Below are positions 16,218 to 25,291 of a stretch of DNA of 64,000 nt, piece by piece. Made by a program: the position numbers and the translations under genes. This DNA is from Fusobacterium perfoetens (GTDB lineage Bacteria > Fusobacteriota > Fusobacteriia > Fusobacteriales > Fusobacteriaceae): contig NZ_JADYUD010000003.1 in assembly GCF_021531595.1 (NCBI RefSeq), positions 116,875 to 180,874 on the forward strand, in the 5' to 3' direction. Numbering within the stretch: the first letter of the stretch is position 1; every line of letters starts with the position of its first letter. The notes beneath the pieces were generated by a model. It was not told where the DNA came from and made no database searches. It saw only the letters and a program-made list of their open reading frames with translations.

Positions 16218-17135
16218 ATGGACAGAATAGAGAAAGATATACTTTTAGAAATTGCTGAACTTGAAACTTTGCCAAAGGGTGCATATAATATCAGAAGCAA
16301 TGGAAAAAGTGATTTAAGAAATACAACATCAAATATTGATATTATAACAAAAACAGATAAACCTGGACTTGATATAAAAATCAAAGATGGAACAAAAAAT
16401 GAAAGTGTGCATATTCCTGTTATAATAAGTAAAAGTGGATTAAAAGAAGTTGTTTATAATGATTTTTTCGTAGGAGAAAATTGTGATATAACTATTGTTG
16501 GAGGTTGTGGTATACATAACTGTGGGGGAGAAGAAAGTCGTCATGATGGAATCCACCGTTTCTTTATAGGGAAGAACAGTAAAGTTAAATATATAGAAAA
16601 ACATTACGGAGAAGGAAGCAGTGAAGGAAAAAGAGTTATGAATCCTACAACAGAAGTTACTCTTGAAGAAAATTCTTTTATGGATATGCAAACTTCCCAG
16701 ATTGCAGGAATAGATGATACTATAAGAGTTACAAAAGCTGTTTTAAAAGAAAATTCTTCTCTTATAGTTCATGATAAAATTTTAACTTCAGGAGATCAAC
16801 AGGCAAAAGCTGAAATTCAAGTAGACTTAAATGGTGAAAACAGTAGTTGTGATATTATAAGCCGTGGAGTTGCAAAAGAAAAAAGTTATCAAGAAGTAGT
16901 TCTTGGAATAAATGGAAATGCAAAATGCAGTGGACATGCTGAATGTGATTCAATAATTATGGATCATGGAGTTATTGTAGCTACTCCTCAATTAAAAGCA
17001 ACTGATGTAGATGCTTCTCTTATTCATGAAGCTGCAATTGGAAAAATTGCAGGAGCTCAGCTTATAAAACTTATGACTTTAGGACTTACAGAAAAAGAAG
17101 CAGAAGAAGAAATAATTCAAGGATTTTTAAGATAA
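16218..17135 (+). CDS. SufB/SufD-like scaffold protein (minimal SUF)
   Basis: A 305-residue protein, much shorter than E. coli SufB (495), with the conserved core: IVGGCGIHNCGGEESRHDG, then a beta-helix region, then CSGHAECDSIIMDHG and a C-terminal helical tail (EAAIGKIAGAQLIKLMTLGL). This is the single-scaffold layout of minimal SufBC (SmsCB) systems. Cys residues in GCGIHNCGG and CSGHAEC are candidate cluster ligands. No sufS or sufU is next door, so sulfur must come from elsewhere. It is followed by a terminator. Confidence 0.85.
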   Translation: MDRIEKDILLEIAELETLPKGAYNIRSNGKSDLRNTTSNIDIITKTDKPGLDIKIKDGTKNESVHIPVIISKSGLKEVVYNDFFVGENCDITIVGGCGIHNCGGEESRHDGIHRFFIGKNSKVKYIEKHYGEGSSEGKRVMNPTTEVTLEENSFMDMQTSQIAGIDDTIRVTKAVLKENSSLIVHDKILTSGDQQAKAEIQVDLNGENSSCDIISRGVAKEKSYQEVVLGINGNAKCSGHAECDSIIMDHGVIVATPQLKATDVDASLIHEAAIGKIAGAQLIKLMTLGLTEKEAEEEIIQGFLR

Positions 17136-17143
17136 CTATAATT

Positions 17144-17193
17144 AAAAGGGTGCTGTGAACTTATAAAATTAGTAATGCAGCAGCCCTTTTTAT
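17144..17193 (+). terminator. Terminator after the minimal suf operon
   Basis: AAAAGGGTGCTG (17144-17155) pairs with CAGCAGCCCTTTT (17178-17190) with a bulge; T-rich sequence follows. Confidence 0.75.
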
Positions 17194-17274
17194 TTTTTGC
17201 CATATAAACATAATTTGACTATTTAAATATTTTAGTGCTAAAATAATATTAAACGATTATCAACGGAGAGAAAA

Positions 17275-18048
17275 ATGAAGAAATTAAATCAGCACAATAA
17301 TTTTATTAAAAAAAATATTTTTCTTTTTCTGATTTTATTCATCTGGATTGTAGGTTCATATTTTTCATGGTGGAGCAGTTATATAATTCCAGTTCCATGG
17401 AAAGTACTTTCTTCAGCTTTAAAACTTTTAAAAAATGGAGAGCTTTTTAAACATCTTATTATAAGTATAACAAGAATTTTTTCAGGTTTTTTTATAACAC
17501 TTTTGATAGGAATTCCAAGTGCTGTTATATTTGGAATGTTTCCGAAAGTATATAATTATTTTAAAAGAATTTTGGAATTTATGAGACACACTCCACCTCT
17601 TGCCCTTATACCTATGATAATTTTATGGTTTGGAATAGGAGAAACTTCAAAAATAATAATAATAGTTCTAGCATCTTTTTTTCCTGTTTTTTTAAATACT
17701 CTTAAAGGGATAAGAAGCTGTGATAAAAAACTTATAGAAGTGGGAAAAGTTTTTAATTTTACTGAATATGAAATTTTTAAAAAAATAATTTTTCCTTCAG
17801 CAATTCCTGATATTTTAACAGGAATAAAACTTGGAATAGGATATAGCTGGAGATCTATAATTGGGGCTGAAATGATAGCTGCATCTTCAGGAATAGGTTA
17901 TCTTATACTGGATGGACAGCAGATGTCAAGATCTGATGTTATAGTTGTAGGTATTCTTTCAATAGGAATATTTGGTTCTGTTACAGATTTTATATGTTCT
18001 AAAGTTGTTGAAAGATGTATAAGAAACAGAGGTGTATATCATGAATAG
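17275..18048 (+). CDS. ABC transporter permease, SsuC/TauC type
   Basis: A 257-residue inner-membrane permease with about six membrane segments. The EAA-like loop reads EVGKVFNFTEYEIFKKIIFPSAIP, typical of the nitrate/sulfonate/taurine/thiamine-precursor permeases. The start at 17275 follows GGAGAGAAAA. It overlaps the ATPase gene by eight bases and forms a complete importer with the next two genes. The substrate is not determined by sequence. Confidence 0.87.
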   Translation: MKKLNQHNNFIKKNIFLFLILFIWIVGSYFSWWSSYIIPVPWKVLSSALKLLKNGELFKHLIISITRIFSGFFITLLIGIPSAVIFGMFPKVYNYFKRILEFMRHTPPLALIPMIILWFGIGETSKIIIIVLASFFPVFLNTLKGIRSCDKKLIEVGKVFNFTEYEIFKKIIFPSAIPDILTGIKLGIGYSWRSIIGAEMIAASSGIGYLILDGQQMSRSDVIVVGILSIGIFGSVTDFICSKVVERCIRNRGVYHE

Positions 18049-18760
18049 CAAATTTATAATTGAAAATGTATCTAAAAGTTTTTTTCAGCAGAATGATGAT
18101 ACAGAAAAAGAAGTTTTGAAAAATATAAATCTTGAAATATCTGGAAATGAAATAACAGTTATTGTAGGAAAAAGTGGCTGTGGAAAGACAACTTTTTTAA
18201 GAATACTTGCAGGTCTTGAAAATGTATCTCAGGGAAAAATAAAATTTATAGATAATCTTGGAAAAGAAAAAGCAGCGAAAATAGGAATGGTATTTCAAGA
18301 ACCAAGACTTATGCCTTGGCTTGATGTGGAAAAAAATATAAGAATATATGAGAAAGATGAAAAGGTTGATGTGGATAAAATACTTTCTCTTATCTCTCTT
18401 TCTCATGTTAAACATTTTTATCCTAGAGAACTTTCAGGAGGAATGGCAAGCAGAGTGGCAATAGGAAGAGCTATAGGATATAATCCTGATATACTTTTAA
18501 TGGACGAACCTTTTGCAGCCCTTGACTATTTTACAAGGAGGCAGCTTCAGGAGGAAATTATAAAAATTCATAAAGAGACAGGAAAGGGAATTATTTTTGT
18601 AACTCATAATATTGATGAGGCTGTTCTTATAGGCGAGAAAATAATAATTTTTAACGAGGAAAAATATAAGGAATTTAAAATTGAAAAAGATTATCCAAGG
18701 GATATAAGTGATATAGAACTTCTTAATTTGAAAAAAGAGGTTTTAAATGAAATATTATAA
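18041..18760 (+). CDS. ABC transporter ATPase, SsuB/TauB type
   Basis: The start is taken at ATG 18041 (MNSKFIIENVSKSF), inside the end of the permease gene, giving 239 residues; a GTG three codons upstream is less likely. Walker A is GKSGCGKT, Q-loop VFQEPRLMPWL, signature LSGGMASR, Walker B ILLMDEPFAALD, switch His in FVTHNIDEA. It energises the importer. Coupling by overlap implies equal expression with the permease. Confidence 0.9.
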   Translation: MNSKFIIENVSKSFFQQNDDTEKEVLKNINLEISGNEITVIVGKSGCGKTTFLRILAGLENVSQGKIKFIDNLGKEKAAKIGMVFQEPRLMPWLDVEKNIRIYEKDEKVDVDKILSLISLSHVKHFYPRELSGGMASRVAIGRAIGYNPDILLMDEPFAALDYFTRRQLQEEIIKIHKETGKGIIFVTHNIDEAVLIGEKIIIFNEEKYKEFKIEKDYPRDISDIELLNLKKEVLNEIL

Positions 18761-18806
18761 ATTGTAAAAAATAATTTTAAAAAATATAAATGTTAGGAGA
18801 AGAAAA

Positions 18807-19745
18807 ATGAAAATAAAAAAAATATTATTAACTTTAACAGCAGTTTCTATGATTTTTGCAGGAGGATGTGGAAAAAAAGAAACATTAAAAGAACTTAATG
18901 TGACATATGTTAAATCACCTTTAAATGTTCCTTCAATATTAGAAAAAAATCAAAACTTATTTGGAAAGGAATTTGAAAAAGATGGAATTACTGTAAAATT
19001 TCATAATCTTACAACAGGGCCAGAACAGACACAGGCTCTTGCAGCAGGAGAACTTCAGATTCTTCATGCTCTTGGAGGAACTTCTGCAATTATAGCAGCT
19101 TCAAATGGAGTGGAACTTACAGTAACAAATGTTTACAGCCGTTCTCCAAAAGGATTTATGCTTCTTTCAAAGGATAAAACTTTAGTATCTCCTGAAAACT
19201 TAAGAGGGAAAAAAGTAGCAGGGCCTAAAGGAACAATTCTTCATCAGCTTCTTCTTGCATATCTTGCAAAAGGGAATATGACAGCAGATGATATAGAATT
19301 TATAAATATGGGAATACCTGAAACAGCAGCAGCTCTTCAAAATGGTACTGTTGATGCTGGACTTCTTGCAGGGCCTGTAGCTCTTGGAGCATTAAAAAAC
19401 GGAGCAGATGTTGTAACAAATGGAGAAGGACTTGTTGAAGGAATAATAGTTACAGCAGTAAGCAATGATTTCTTAAAAAAGCATCCAGATATTATAAAAA
19501 GATTTATAGATGTTAATGGAAAAACTGTAAATTCAATTGAAGCAAACTTTGAAGAAGTTTCAGAAATTGTTGCAAAAGAAACAGGACTTTCAAAAGAAGA
19601 AGTTGCTGAAATGTATACTCTTTATGATTTTAACCCAGAAATAAAAGCAAGTGACATTGAAGAATTAAAAAATACACAAAAATTCTTAATTGAAAATGGA
19701 CTTCAGGAAAAAGAAATAGATATAGAAAAAATAATTATGAAATAA
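18807..19745 (+). CDS. ABC transporter substrate-binding lipoprotein (NMT1/SsuA-like)
   Basis: A 312-residue lipoprotein: signal peptide with lipobox AGGC (Cys near residue 22) and a periplasmic-binding fold typical of NMT1/THI5-like or aliphatic sulfonate binders (LAAGELQILHALGGTSA, NLRGKKVAGPKGTILHQLLL). It captures the ligand outside the inner membrane and delivers it to the permease above. Candidates are sulfonates, pyrimidine precursors of thiamine, or similar small acids. No riboswitch was seen upstream to settle it. It is about 46 bp after the ATPase gene, in the same operon. Confidence 0.87.
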   Translation: MKIKKILLTLTAVSMIFAGGCGKKETLKELNVTYVKSPLNVPSILEKNQNLFGKEFEKDGITVKFHNLTTGPEQTQALAAGELQILHALGGTSAIIAASNGVELTVTNVYSRSPKGFMLLSKDKTLVSPENLRGKKVAGPKGTILHQLLLAYLAKGNMTADDIEFINMGIPETAAALQNGTVDAGLLAGPVALGALKNGADVVTNGEGLVEGIIVTAVSNDFLKKHPDIIKRFIDVNGKTVNSIEANFEEVSEIVAKETGLSKEEVAEMYTLYDFNPEIKASDIEELKNTQKFLIENGLQEKEIDIEKIIMK

Positions 19746-19758
19746 TTATATTACTTTC

Positions 19759-19787
19759 TTGAAATTTTTTCTGTGTTATGATATTAT
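19759..19787 (+). promoter_or_regulatory. Promoter of the HAD-IB phosphatase gene
   Basis: TTGAAA (19759-19764), a 17-bp spacer and TATTAT (19782-19787), about 33 nt ahead of the ATG at 19820. Confidence 0.55.
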
Positions 19788-19819
19788 ACTTTTTAATATA
19801 CACAAAAGGAGGTACTTGT

Positions 19820-20536
19820 ATGGTAGGAGCATTTTTTGATATAGACGGAACAATATGCAGAGATTCTCTTTTAACAGAACATTTTAAGAAAATGATAAAG
19901 TATGAGCTTATAGATTCACTTGAGTATGAAGAAAAAGTGAGAGATACATATATGATGTGGGCTGAAAGAGTAGGAGATTATGACGGATATCTTTTAAGAC
20001 TTACAGAAACTTATGTAAATGCTATGATAGGAATTTCAGTAAAAGATAATGATTTTGTTTCAGATCAGGTTATGAAACTTAAAGGAAACAGAGTATATAA
20101 ATATACAAGAGACAGAATAAAGTGGCATAAAGAACAAGGACACAAAGTTATTTTCATTTCAGGAAGCCCAGATTTTCTTGTGAGAAGAATGGCAGAAAAA
20201 TGGGGCGCAGATGATTACAAAGGATCTACTTATCATGTGGAAGATGGAAAATTTTCTGGTGTGATAAGTCCTATGTGGGATTCAAGAAACAAAATTAAAA
20301 GTCTTAATATGTTTTGTGAAAAATATGGAATTGACTTGGAAAAAAGTTATGCCTATGGAGACACAAGTGGAGATTACAGCATGTTGAAATCTGTAGGAAA
20401 TCCTATTACAATAAATCCATCAAAGGAATTTTTAGATAAGCTGAGAGCAGATAAAGAGATTTATGATAAAGTTCAGGTTATTGTAGAAAGAAAAGATGTT
20501 ATTTATAAAATGGATTTAAATGTTCAAGACTTATAA
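19820..20536 (+). CDS. HAD-IB family phosphatase (SerB-like)
   Basis: The start is ATG 19820, directly behind AAAGGAGG, giving 238 residues; an upstream in-frame ATG lies inside the promoter. Motif I is FFDIDGTICRDS, motif II (VIFISGSPDFL) and motif III/IV (YAYGDTSGDYSML) follow the HAD-IB layout used by phosphoserine and related phosphatases. The cap domain lies at residues about 20-95. The substrate is not certain. It is followed by a palindromic repeat element. Confidence 0.88.
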   Translation: MVGAFFDIDGTICRDSLLTEHFKKMIKYELIDSLEYEEKVRDTYMMWAERVGDYDGYLLRLTETYVNAMIGISVKDNDFVSDQVMKLKGNRVYKYTRDRIKWHKEQGHKVIFISGSPDFLVRRMAEKWGADDYKGSTYHVEDGKFSGVISPMWDSRNKIKSLNMFCEKYGIDLEKSYAYGDTSGDYSMLKSVGNPITINPSKEFLDKLRADKEIYDKVQVIVERKDVIYKMDLNVQDL

Positions 20537-20564
20537 AATATCTCAATAAATAAAAATTTTAGAT

Positions 20565-20660
20565 AAAGGAGCGGTTGCATTTTCTAATTTATAAAAATAA
20601 AATTTTAGAATATTTTTATGATATAAAATTTTATTTTTATTAATTTGTAACAGTTCCTTT
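20565..20660. repeat. 96-bp palindromic repeat element (copy 1 of a dispersed family)
   Basis: Outer arms AAAGGAGCGGTTGCA and TGTAACAGTTCCTTT are near-inverse. Inner arms are ATAAAAATAAAATTTTA and TAAAATTTTATTTTTAT. The inner part recurs at 46121-46144 and 63904-63922. It is MITE- or REP-like, and its position after a gene end suggests it also serves as a terminator. Confidence 0.7.
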
Positions 20661-20724
20661 ATTTGTTTATAATAGTGAATTTATGTTATAATGAATGTAG
20701 AAAAAATTAAGGAGATGAGTTTAA

Positions 20725-21231
20725 ATGGATGAATTTAAGTTTTTAAATCCTAAAAAAATGAAACACCCTAAAAATGGAATGACTTTAGAATATTTAGATA
20801 AGCAGAGTGCTATAGCTGCTCTTATAGTATCAGTTGATGACAAAAAAGGATATTTAGTAAAACAATTTAGACCTGGACTAATGGGAGAATCTCTTGAAGT
20901 AGTTGCAGGGCTTATTGATCCAGGAGAAGTCCCAATAGATACTCTTTACAGAGAGGTAGCAGAGGAAGCTGGATACTATAAAGAAGATTACGATATTATA
21001 TATGAAGAAAAACAAGCTCTTGCAATTTCTCCAGGATATACAGCTGAAAAACTTAGTTGTTATATATTAAGGTTAAAAAATGATGATATAAAACAAAAAG
21101 AACTTGATCTTGATGAAGGAGAAGATTTGACAGGAAAATGGTATGATTTAGAAGAAGCACTTGAGCTTTCTTGTGACTTCAAAACACATTTTCTTATCCG
21201 TCTCTTCCAATTAATTCAAAAAAACAGATAA
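20725..21231 (+). CDS. Nudix hydrolase (ADP-ribose pyrophosphatase-like)
   Basis: A 168-residue Nudix protein. The box GLIDPGEVPIDTLYREVAEEAG fits G-x5-E-x7-REUxEExG exactly (residues about 58-80). The preceding SLEVVAGLID and following ISPGYTAEKL resemble the ADP-ribose pyrophosphatase branch. It would cleave nucleoside diphosphate derivatives with Mg2+. AGGAG precedes the ATG. The next gene begins eight bases after its stop. Confidence 0.9.
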   Translation: MDEFKFLNPKKMKHPKNGMTLEYLDKQSAIAALIVSVDDKKGYLVKQFRPGLMGESLEVVAGLIDPGEVPIDTLYREVAEEAGYYKEDYDIIYEEKQALAISPGYTAEKLSCYILRLKNDDIKQKELDLDEGEDLTGKWYDLEEALELSCDFKTHFLIRLFQLIQKNR

Positions 21232-21239
21232 GAGGAATT

Positions 21240-21881
21240 ATGCAGATAAAAATAATAAGAAAATCTGTAAAAAATTTAATTTTAAAAATACGACCAAATG
21301 GAGAAATAGAAATAACAGCTCCGAAAAGATTAAATGAAATTTATATAAAAAATTTTCTTGAAAGAAAAAAATTATGGATTGAGAGGAAATTAAAAGAGAT
21401 TTCAGAGAGAAAAACAAAAGCTATTTCATATGAAACAGGAGAAAAAATTTTTTATCTTGGAAGAGAATGTGATTTTGTTCTTATAAAAAGTGATAAAAAT
21501 TATGTTGAAAAGCAGGAAGATAAAATAATACTTTTTACAGAACACACAGAAAATATTAAAATAAAAAATGAATTAGTGAATATGTGGTTCAGGGAAGAAG
21601 GGAAAAAAGTTTTTATTCCAATACTTGAAAAATATCTTGCTATGACAGGGAAGAAAATAAATAAGGTTACAATAAAAACTCTTAAAAGTAACTGGGGATC
21701 GTGTAATTATAGAAAAGGTTATATAAATCTTAATTCTGAAATGATGAAAAGAGATATAAAATTTATTGAGTATGTTATTCTTCATGAAATAGCACACCTA
21801 GAGCACCCAAATCACAGCAGAGATTTTTATAATTATATAGAAAAATTTATGCCTGATTGGAAAATAAGAAAGAAATTATAA
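21240..21881 (+). CDS. YgjP-like metallopeptidase-domain protein (DUF45)
   Basis: A 213-residue protein with the YgjP/SprT-like zinc signature HEIAHLEHPNHSRDFY near residue 180 and the upstream KSNWGSCNYRKGYINLN block typical of the family. The Nudix gene is eight bases upstream (GAGGAATT ribosome site), so they share an operon. The biological substrate is not known for the family. It is followed directly by a GC-rich terminator whose left A-run overlaps the stop codon. Confidence 0.88.
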   Translation: MQIKIIRKSVKNLILKIRPNGEIEITAPKRLNEIYIKNFLERKKLWIERKLKEISERKTKAISYETGEKIFYLGRECDFVLIKSDKNYVEKQEDKIILFTEHTENIKIKNELVNMWFREEGKKVFIPILEKYLAMTGKKINKVTIKTLKSNWGSCNYRKGYINLNSEMMKRDIKFIEYVILHEIAHLEHPNHSRDFYNYIEKFMPDWKIRKKL

Positions 21882-21906
21882 AAAGGGACGCCGCGTCCCT
21901 TTTTTC
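21880..21906 (+). terminator. GC-rich terminator, left copy of an inverted pair
   Basis: GGGACGCCGCGTCCC (21885-21899) is flanked by A5 and T6: a very stable terminator. Its reverse complement recurs at 22779-22806, so the SDR gene between them is flanked by inverted copies. Confidence 0.85.
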
Positions 21907-21994
21907 TTTTAAGCAAAAATCTAAATAACTATTTTGGAAAAAATGGAGTCTTATTAAGTAGAGGAAAAGTAAATAAAAACAGGAGGGATATAAA

Positions 21995-22765
21995 TTGAAA
22001 AAAGATATATTTAGTTTAAAAGGTAAAACAGCTATTATAACAGGAGCAGGAAATGGAATAGGAAAAGCAGCTGCTCTTATTTTAGCAGAAAATGGAGTTA
22101 ATGTTGTATGTGGAGATCTTCATCTTGAAACAGCAGAAGCAACAGCTGTAGAAGCTCAAAAATTTGGAGTAAAAGCTATAGGTGTAGCTTGTGATGTTAC
22201 AAAAGAAAAAGAACTTGAAGATCTTGTAAAAAAAGCAGTAGAAGCTATGGGAAGAATAAATATTCTTGTAAATAATGCAGGAGGTGGAGGAGGAGGAAGA
22301 GAAAAGTTTGATACTCTTACACTTGAATATATTGAAAAAATTTATAGATTAAATGTATTCAGCATTTATAAATTATCTCAGCTTTGTTTACCTTATATGA
22401 ATCAGGACAAATATGGTTCTATCATTAATATAAGTTCTATGGCAGGGCAGATGACATCTCACAACATGAGTGTATATGGAAGTTCAAAAGCTGCAATAAA
22501 TCAGCTTACTAAATATATGGCTGTTGATTTAGGACCTTATATAAGAGTAAATGCTATAGCCCCAGGAGCTATAAAAACTGATGCTTTAAAATCTGTTCTT
22601 ACAGATGAAATGGAAAAGAAAATGCTTGTAAATACTCCGTTAAAAGTTTTAGGAGAAACAATAGATATTGCTAATACTATTTTATATTTCGCAAGCCCTA
22701 TGTCAAAATGGGTAAGTGGACAGGTGATAGCAGTTAATGGTGGAGGAACACAAAGTCTAGAATAA
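21995..22765 (+). CDS. Short-chain dehydrogenase/reductase (HdhA/FabG-like)
   Basis: A 256-residue SDR that starts with TTG (21995), chosen because AGGAGGG lies at the right distance and no ATG is near. The cofactor motif is TGAGNGIG (residues 16-23), NNAGGGGGG near residue 90, the catalytic Ser in INISSMAG, YxxxK in VYGSSKAA, and the C-terminal VSGQVIAVNGGG. Similarity to 7-alpha-hydroxysteroid dehydrogenases is an inference from the overall pattern only. It stands alone between inverted copies of one terminator. Confidence 0.88.
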   Translation: MKKDIFSLKGKTAIITGAGNGIGKAAALILAENGVNVVCGDLHLETAEATAVEAQKFGVKAIGVACDVTKEKELEDLVKKAVEAMGRINILVNNAGGGGGGREKFDTLTLEYIEKIYRLNVFSIYKLSQLCLPYMNQDKYGSIINISSMAGQMTSHNMSVYGSSKAAINQLTKYMAVDLGPYIRVNAIAPGAIKTDALKSVLTDEMEKKMLVNTPLKVLGETIDIANTILYFASPMSKWVSGQVIAVNGGGTQSLE

Positions 22766-22778
22766 AAATATAAATTAT

Positions 22779-22806
22779 AAAAAAGGGACGCGGCGTCCCT
22801 TTTTTA
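22779..22806. terminator. Bidirectional terminator, right copy of an inverted pair
   Basis: GGGACGCGGCGTCCC (22785-22799) with A6 and T6 flanks lies between convergent SDR and alr genes and overlaps the alr stop. It is the reverse complement of the hairpin at 21885-21899, and the flanking AATTATAAAAA is also shared. Confidence 0.85.
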
Positions 22807-23874
22807 TAATTTATCAATAAGAACTCTCTCAATTCTTGGACTAAGAATTGTAAGAAGTTCATATATATTCATATTAAGAAGCTGCTGAGCAAGAGAAACA
22901 TCAGGATAGAAGATTATGTTATCTCCTTCTTTAATGCTGCTGTCAACTTCAATAAAACTATTATCCATTGTAACAAGAGTGATATTGAATTCTTTATTTT
23001 TAATAAGGCATTTAGTATTTTCGTTAAGTTTTAAAAAGCCGTCTCCATATCCTATTTTTATTTTTGCAATGTATTTACAGCTTTCTGTTTTTAAATTTGA
23101 TCTTAAGTTGTAAGCAACATATCTTGAATTTTCAAGATTTCTTATTCCTGCAATTTTTCCTTCAAGAGAAAAGACTTGTCTTAAATTTTTATCAAAAAAT
23201 CCTTCTTCCTGCAGACCATAAATAAGCATACCAGTTCTTATGTGTGTTGTGATATCAAGACTTCCAAAATTTTCTACAGCAGCACTATTTTGAAGATGAA
23301 TCATATTAAATCTTTCTTTTCCAAGAAAATTAACAATCTCAGTAAATTTTTCTATGATTTCAAGACCTTCCTCATAATTAACAGAAAAAAGGTGAGAATA
23401 AATTCCTGCAAATTTTAAATCATTTTTTTCTATAAAATTTTTAAGCTTTTGAATTTCTTCAAGAGAAATACCATTTCTACCAAATCCAAAATCAATTTTA
23501 ATTTGAATTCTTTCAGGAGGAATTCCATAAGAAAGAGCTTCTTCAAGTTCTTCATAAACATTTATAGACATATTAAAAGTTGTGTTTTCTTTAATAGATT
23601 TTAAAAATTCTTTTCCAATACTTTCAAAAATTAAAATTTCAGCAGATGATGTATCTGGGTTTGATATAATTTTTTCAGCTTCAACAAGACGGGCAACAGC
23701 AAACTGTTTGTATCCATGTTTAAAAAGAATCTTAGTTATAAGACTAATATCATGTCCATAAGCATTAGATTTTACAACTGCTAAAACTTTTTTATTAAAG
23801 TTTGAAGTTAAGTATTCCATGTTGTGAATAAGGTTTTTTTCAGAAATATACATTTTTATAGAATTAATTGCCAT
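22804..23874 (-). CDS. alr: Alanine racemase
   Basis: A 356-residue fold-type III PLP enzyme. The PLP lysine lies in LAVVKSNAYGHD (residue about 34), HLQNSAAVENF and IRTGMLIYG are conserved substrate/PLP loops, and the C-terminal barrel has IKIGYGDGF. It makes D-alanine for peptidoglycan. The usual catalytic Tyr loop is less clear near the C-terminus (YDVSLAQ region) because the tail is shorter than average. It converges on the SDR gene with a shared terminator. Confidence 0.92.
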   Translation of the reverse strand: MAINSIKMYISEKNLIHNMEYLTSNFNKKVLAVVKSNAYGHDISLITKILFKHGYKQFAVARLVEAEKIISNPDTSSAEILIFESIGKEFLKSIKENTTFNMSINVYEELEEALSYGIPPERIQIKIDFGFGRNGISLEEIQKLKNFIEKNDLKFAGIYSHLFSVNYEEGLEIIEKFTEIVNFLGKERFNMIHLQNSAAVENFGSLDITTHIRTGMLIYGLQEEGFFDKNLRQVFSLEGKIAGIRNLENSRYVAYNLRSNLKTESCKYIAKIKIGYGDGFLKLNENTKCLIKNKEFNITLVTMDNSFIEVDSSIKEGDNIIFYPDVSLAQQLLNMNIYELLTILSPRIERVLIDKL

Positions 23875-24012
23875 ATTGTACTCCTAAATAAATTGTTCAT
23901 ACTATTTTACCATAAATTGAGAAAAAGAACAGAAAAAATTAAAAGCAGGATTGATTTTTATGTGAAGAAAGAGTAATATGATAGAAATGTTGATTGATAT
24001 AAGGAGGAAAAA

Positions 24013-24831
24013 ATGGAAAATATAAAATATGGACTTCTTGGATATGGAGGTGCTTTTTCTTCTGATGAAGAAAATCTAAATAATTCATTTTACTTAAAAG
24101 TAAAAGATGATAATAAAGATGAAATATTTTTAATAGATTGTGGAGAAATGAATTTTCATAAAGTTAAAAATCTAATAGAGGAATTAAAGGAAGGAAAAGT
24201 TAATGTATATATAACTCATCTTCATCCAGATCATATAGGCGGGTTGACAACTTTGTATTTTTATATGAAAATTATAAGACCAAATATAGAATTTAAAATT
24301 TTTTCTCCAGGGAAAAAATCAGCAGAGGAAATAAAAATATTAATGAGGCTAATGGGAGCTGATAAAGAAGGTATAGATAGAACAGTTGAATATTTTTCAG
24401 AGACCTTTGTGGCAAAGTATACTGATGGGGAAATATTATTTAAAGGTCATACAGTAAAACATTCTGAAAATATGGAATCTTTTGGATATGAAATTCTATT
24501 GAAAAAAGGAAATGAACAAAAAACTTTATGGTTTTCAGGAGACTGTTCTTTAAGCCAAAATAGTGAGATAAAAAATATAATAGAAAAGGCAGATATAGTT
24601 TTTCATGAGATGACAATATATAAAACTCCTGTTCATACTAATGCAGAAGAATATATAAAATTTTATTCAAAAGAAATTTGTGAAAAAACAATTCCTATGC
24701 ATTTAGGAAACGAAGAACTTGAAAAAGTAAAAGAAATTATGAAAAGAAAAAATATAAGTATAGATTTTATAGAAAAATTTTATTCTAATAAAAGGGAAAT
24801 AGAAGATTTTAAAAGTATGGAGATAGACTAA
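24013..24831 (+). CDS. Metallo-beta-lactamase-fold hydrolase
   Basis: A 272-residue MBL-fold protein with the metal motif THLHPDHIGG (near residue 75), a following Asp in WFSGDCSLS and a late His in MHLGNEE. The layout resembles the RNase Z/phosphodiesterase-type hydrolases. AAGGAGG precedes the ATG. Its substrate cannot be assigned. The rhodanese gene follows after 52 bp. Confidence 0.85.
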   Translation: MENIKYGLLGYGGAFSSDEENLNNSFYLKVKDDNKDEIFLIDCGEMNFHKVKNLIEELKEGKVNVYITHLHPDHIGGLTTLYFYMKIIRPNIEFKIFSPGKKSAEEIKILMRLMGADKEGIDRTVEYFSETFVAKYTDGEILFKGHTVKHSENMESFGYEILLKKGNEQKTLWFSGDCSLSQNSEIKNIIEKADIVFHEMTIYKTPVHTNAEEYIKFYSKEICEKTIPMHLGNEELEKVKEIMKRKNISIDFIEKFYSNKREIEDFKSMEID

Positions 24832-24883
24832 ATTTGCTCCTTGATGTATAATATACTAAAAAAGTATTTAAAGGAGTAAAATA

Positions 24884-25198
24884 ATGAAAGAATTATATAA
24901 AAGAATATCACAAGAAAAAGCAAAAGAAATGATGGAAGATTTAAAAGAATATATCATATTAGATGTGAGAACAAAAGCAGAATATGAAAGTGGTCATATA
25001 AAAGGTGCAGTGAATGTTCCAAATGAAGAGATTTATGATGAAGAAATTTTAGATATAGATTTTGATACTCCCATTTTTGTTTATTGCAGAAGTGGACATA
25101 GAAGTTTAAATGCGTCAGCAAAGCTTGGACTTATTGGCTATACAAATATTTATGAATTTGGTGGTATAAATACATGGAAATATGAAATAGAAATATAA
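24884..25198 (+). CDS. Rhodanese-domain protein
   Basis: A single rhodanese domain of 104 residues. LDVRTKAEYESGHIKGAVNVP is the entry motif, and the active-site loop is YCRSGHRS with Cys near residue 67. It probably moves sulfane sulfur. Given the adjacent MBL-fold gene it could belong to persulfide handling, although the MBL protein does not look like a standard ETHE1 dioxygenase. AAAGGAG precedes the ATG. Confidence 0.9.
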   Translation: MKELYKRISQEKAKEMMEDLKEYIILDVRTKAEYESGHIKGAVNVPNEEIYDEEILDIDFDTPIFVYCRSGHRSLNASAKLGLIGYTNIYEFGGINTWKYEIEI

Positions 25199-25256
25199 AA
25201 AAGAGATATTTTGTGTTAGTATAAGATGAAATGAGCTGTAAAAAATCAAAATTTTT

Positions 25257-25285
25257 TTGCATTTTATTTAAATATACAGTATAAT
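25257..25285 (+). promoter_or_regulatory. Promoter of the candidate CCCC-loop small RNA
   Basis: TTGCAT (25257-25262), a 17-bp spacer and a consensus TATAAT (25280-25285). The -35 is weak. Confidence 0.45.
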
Positions 25286-25291
25286 AATAAA

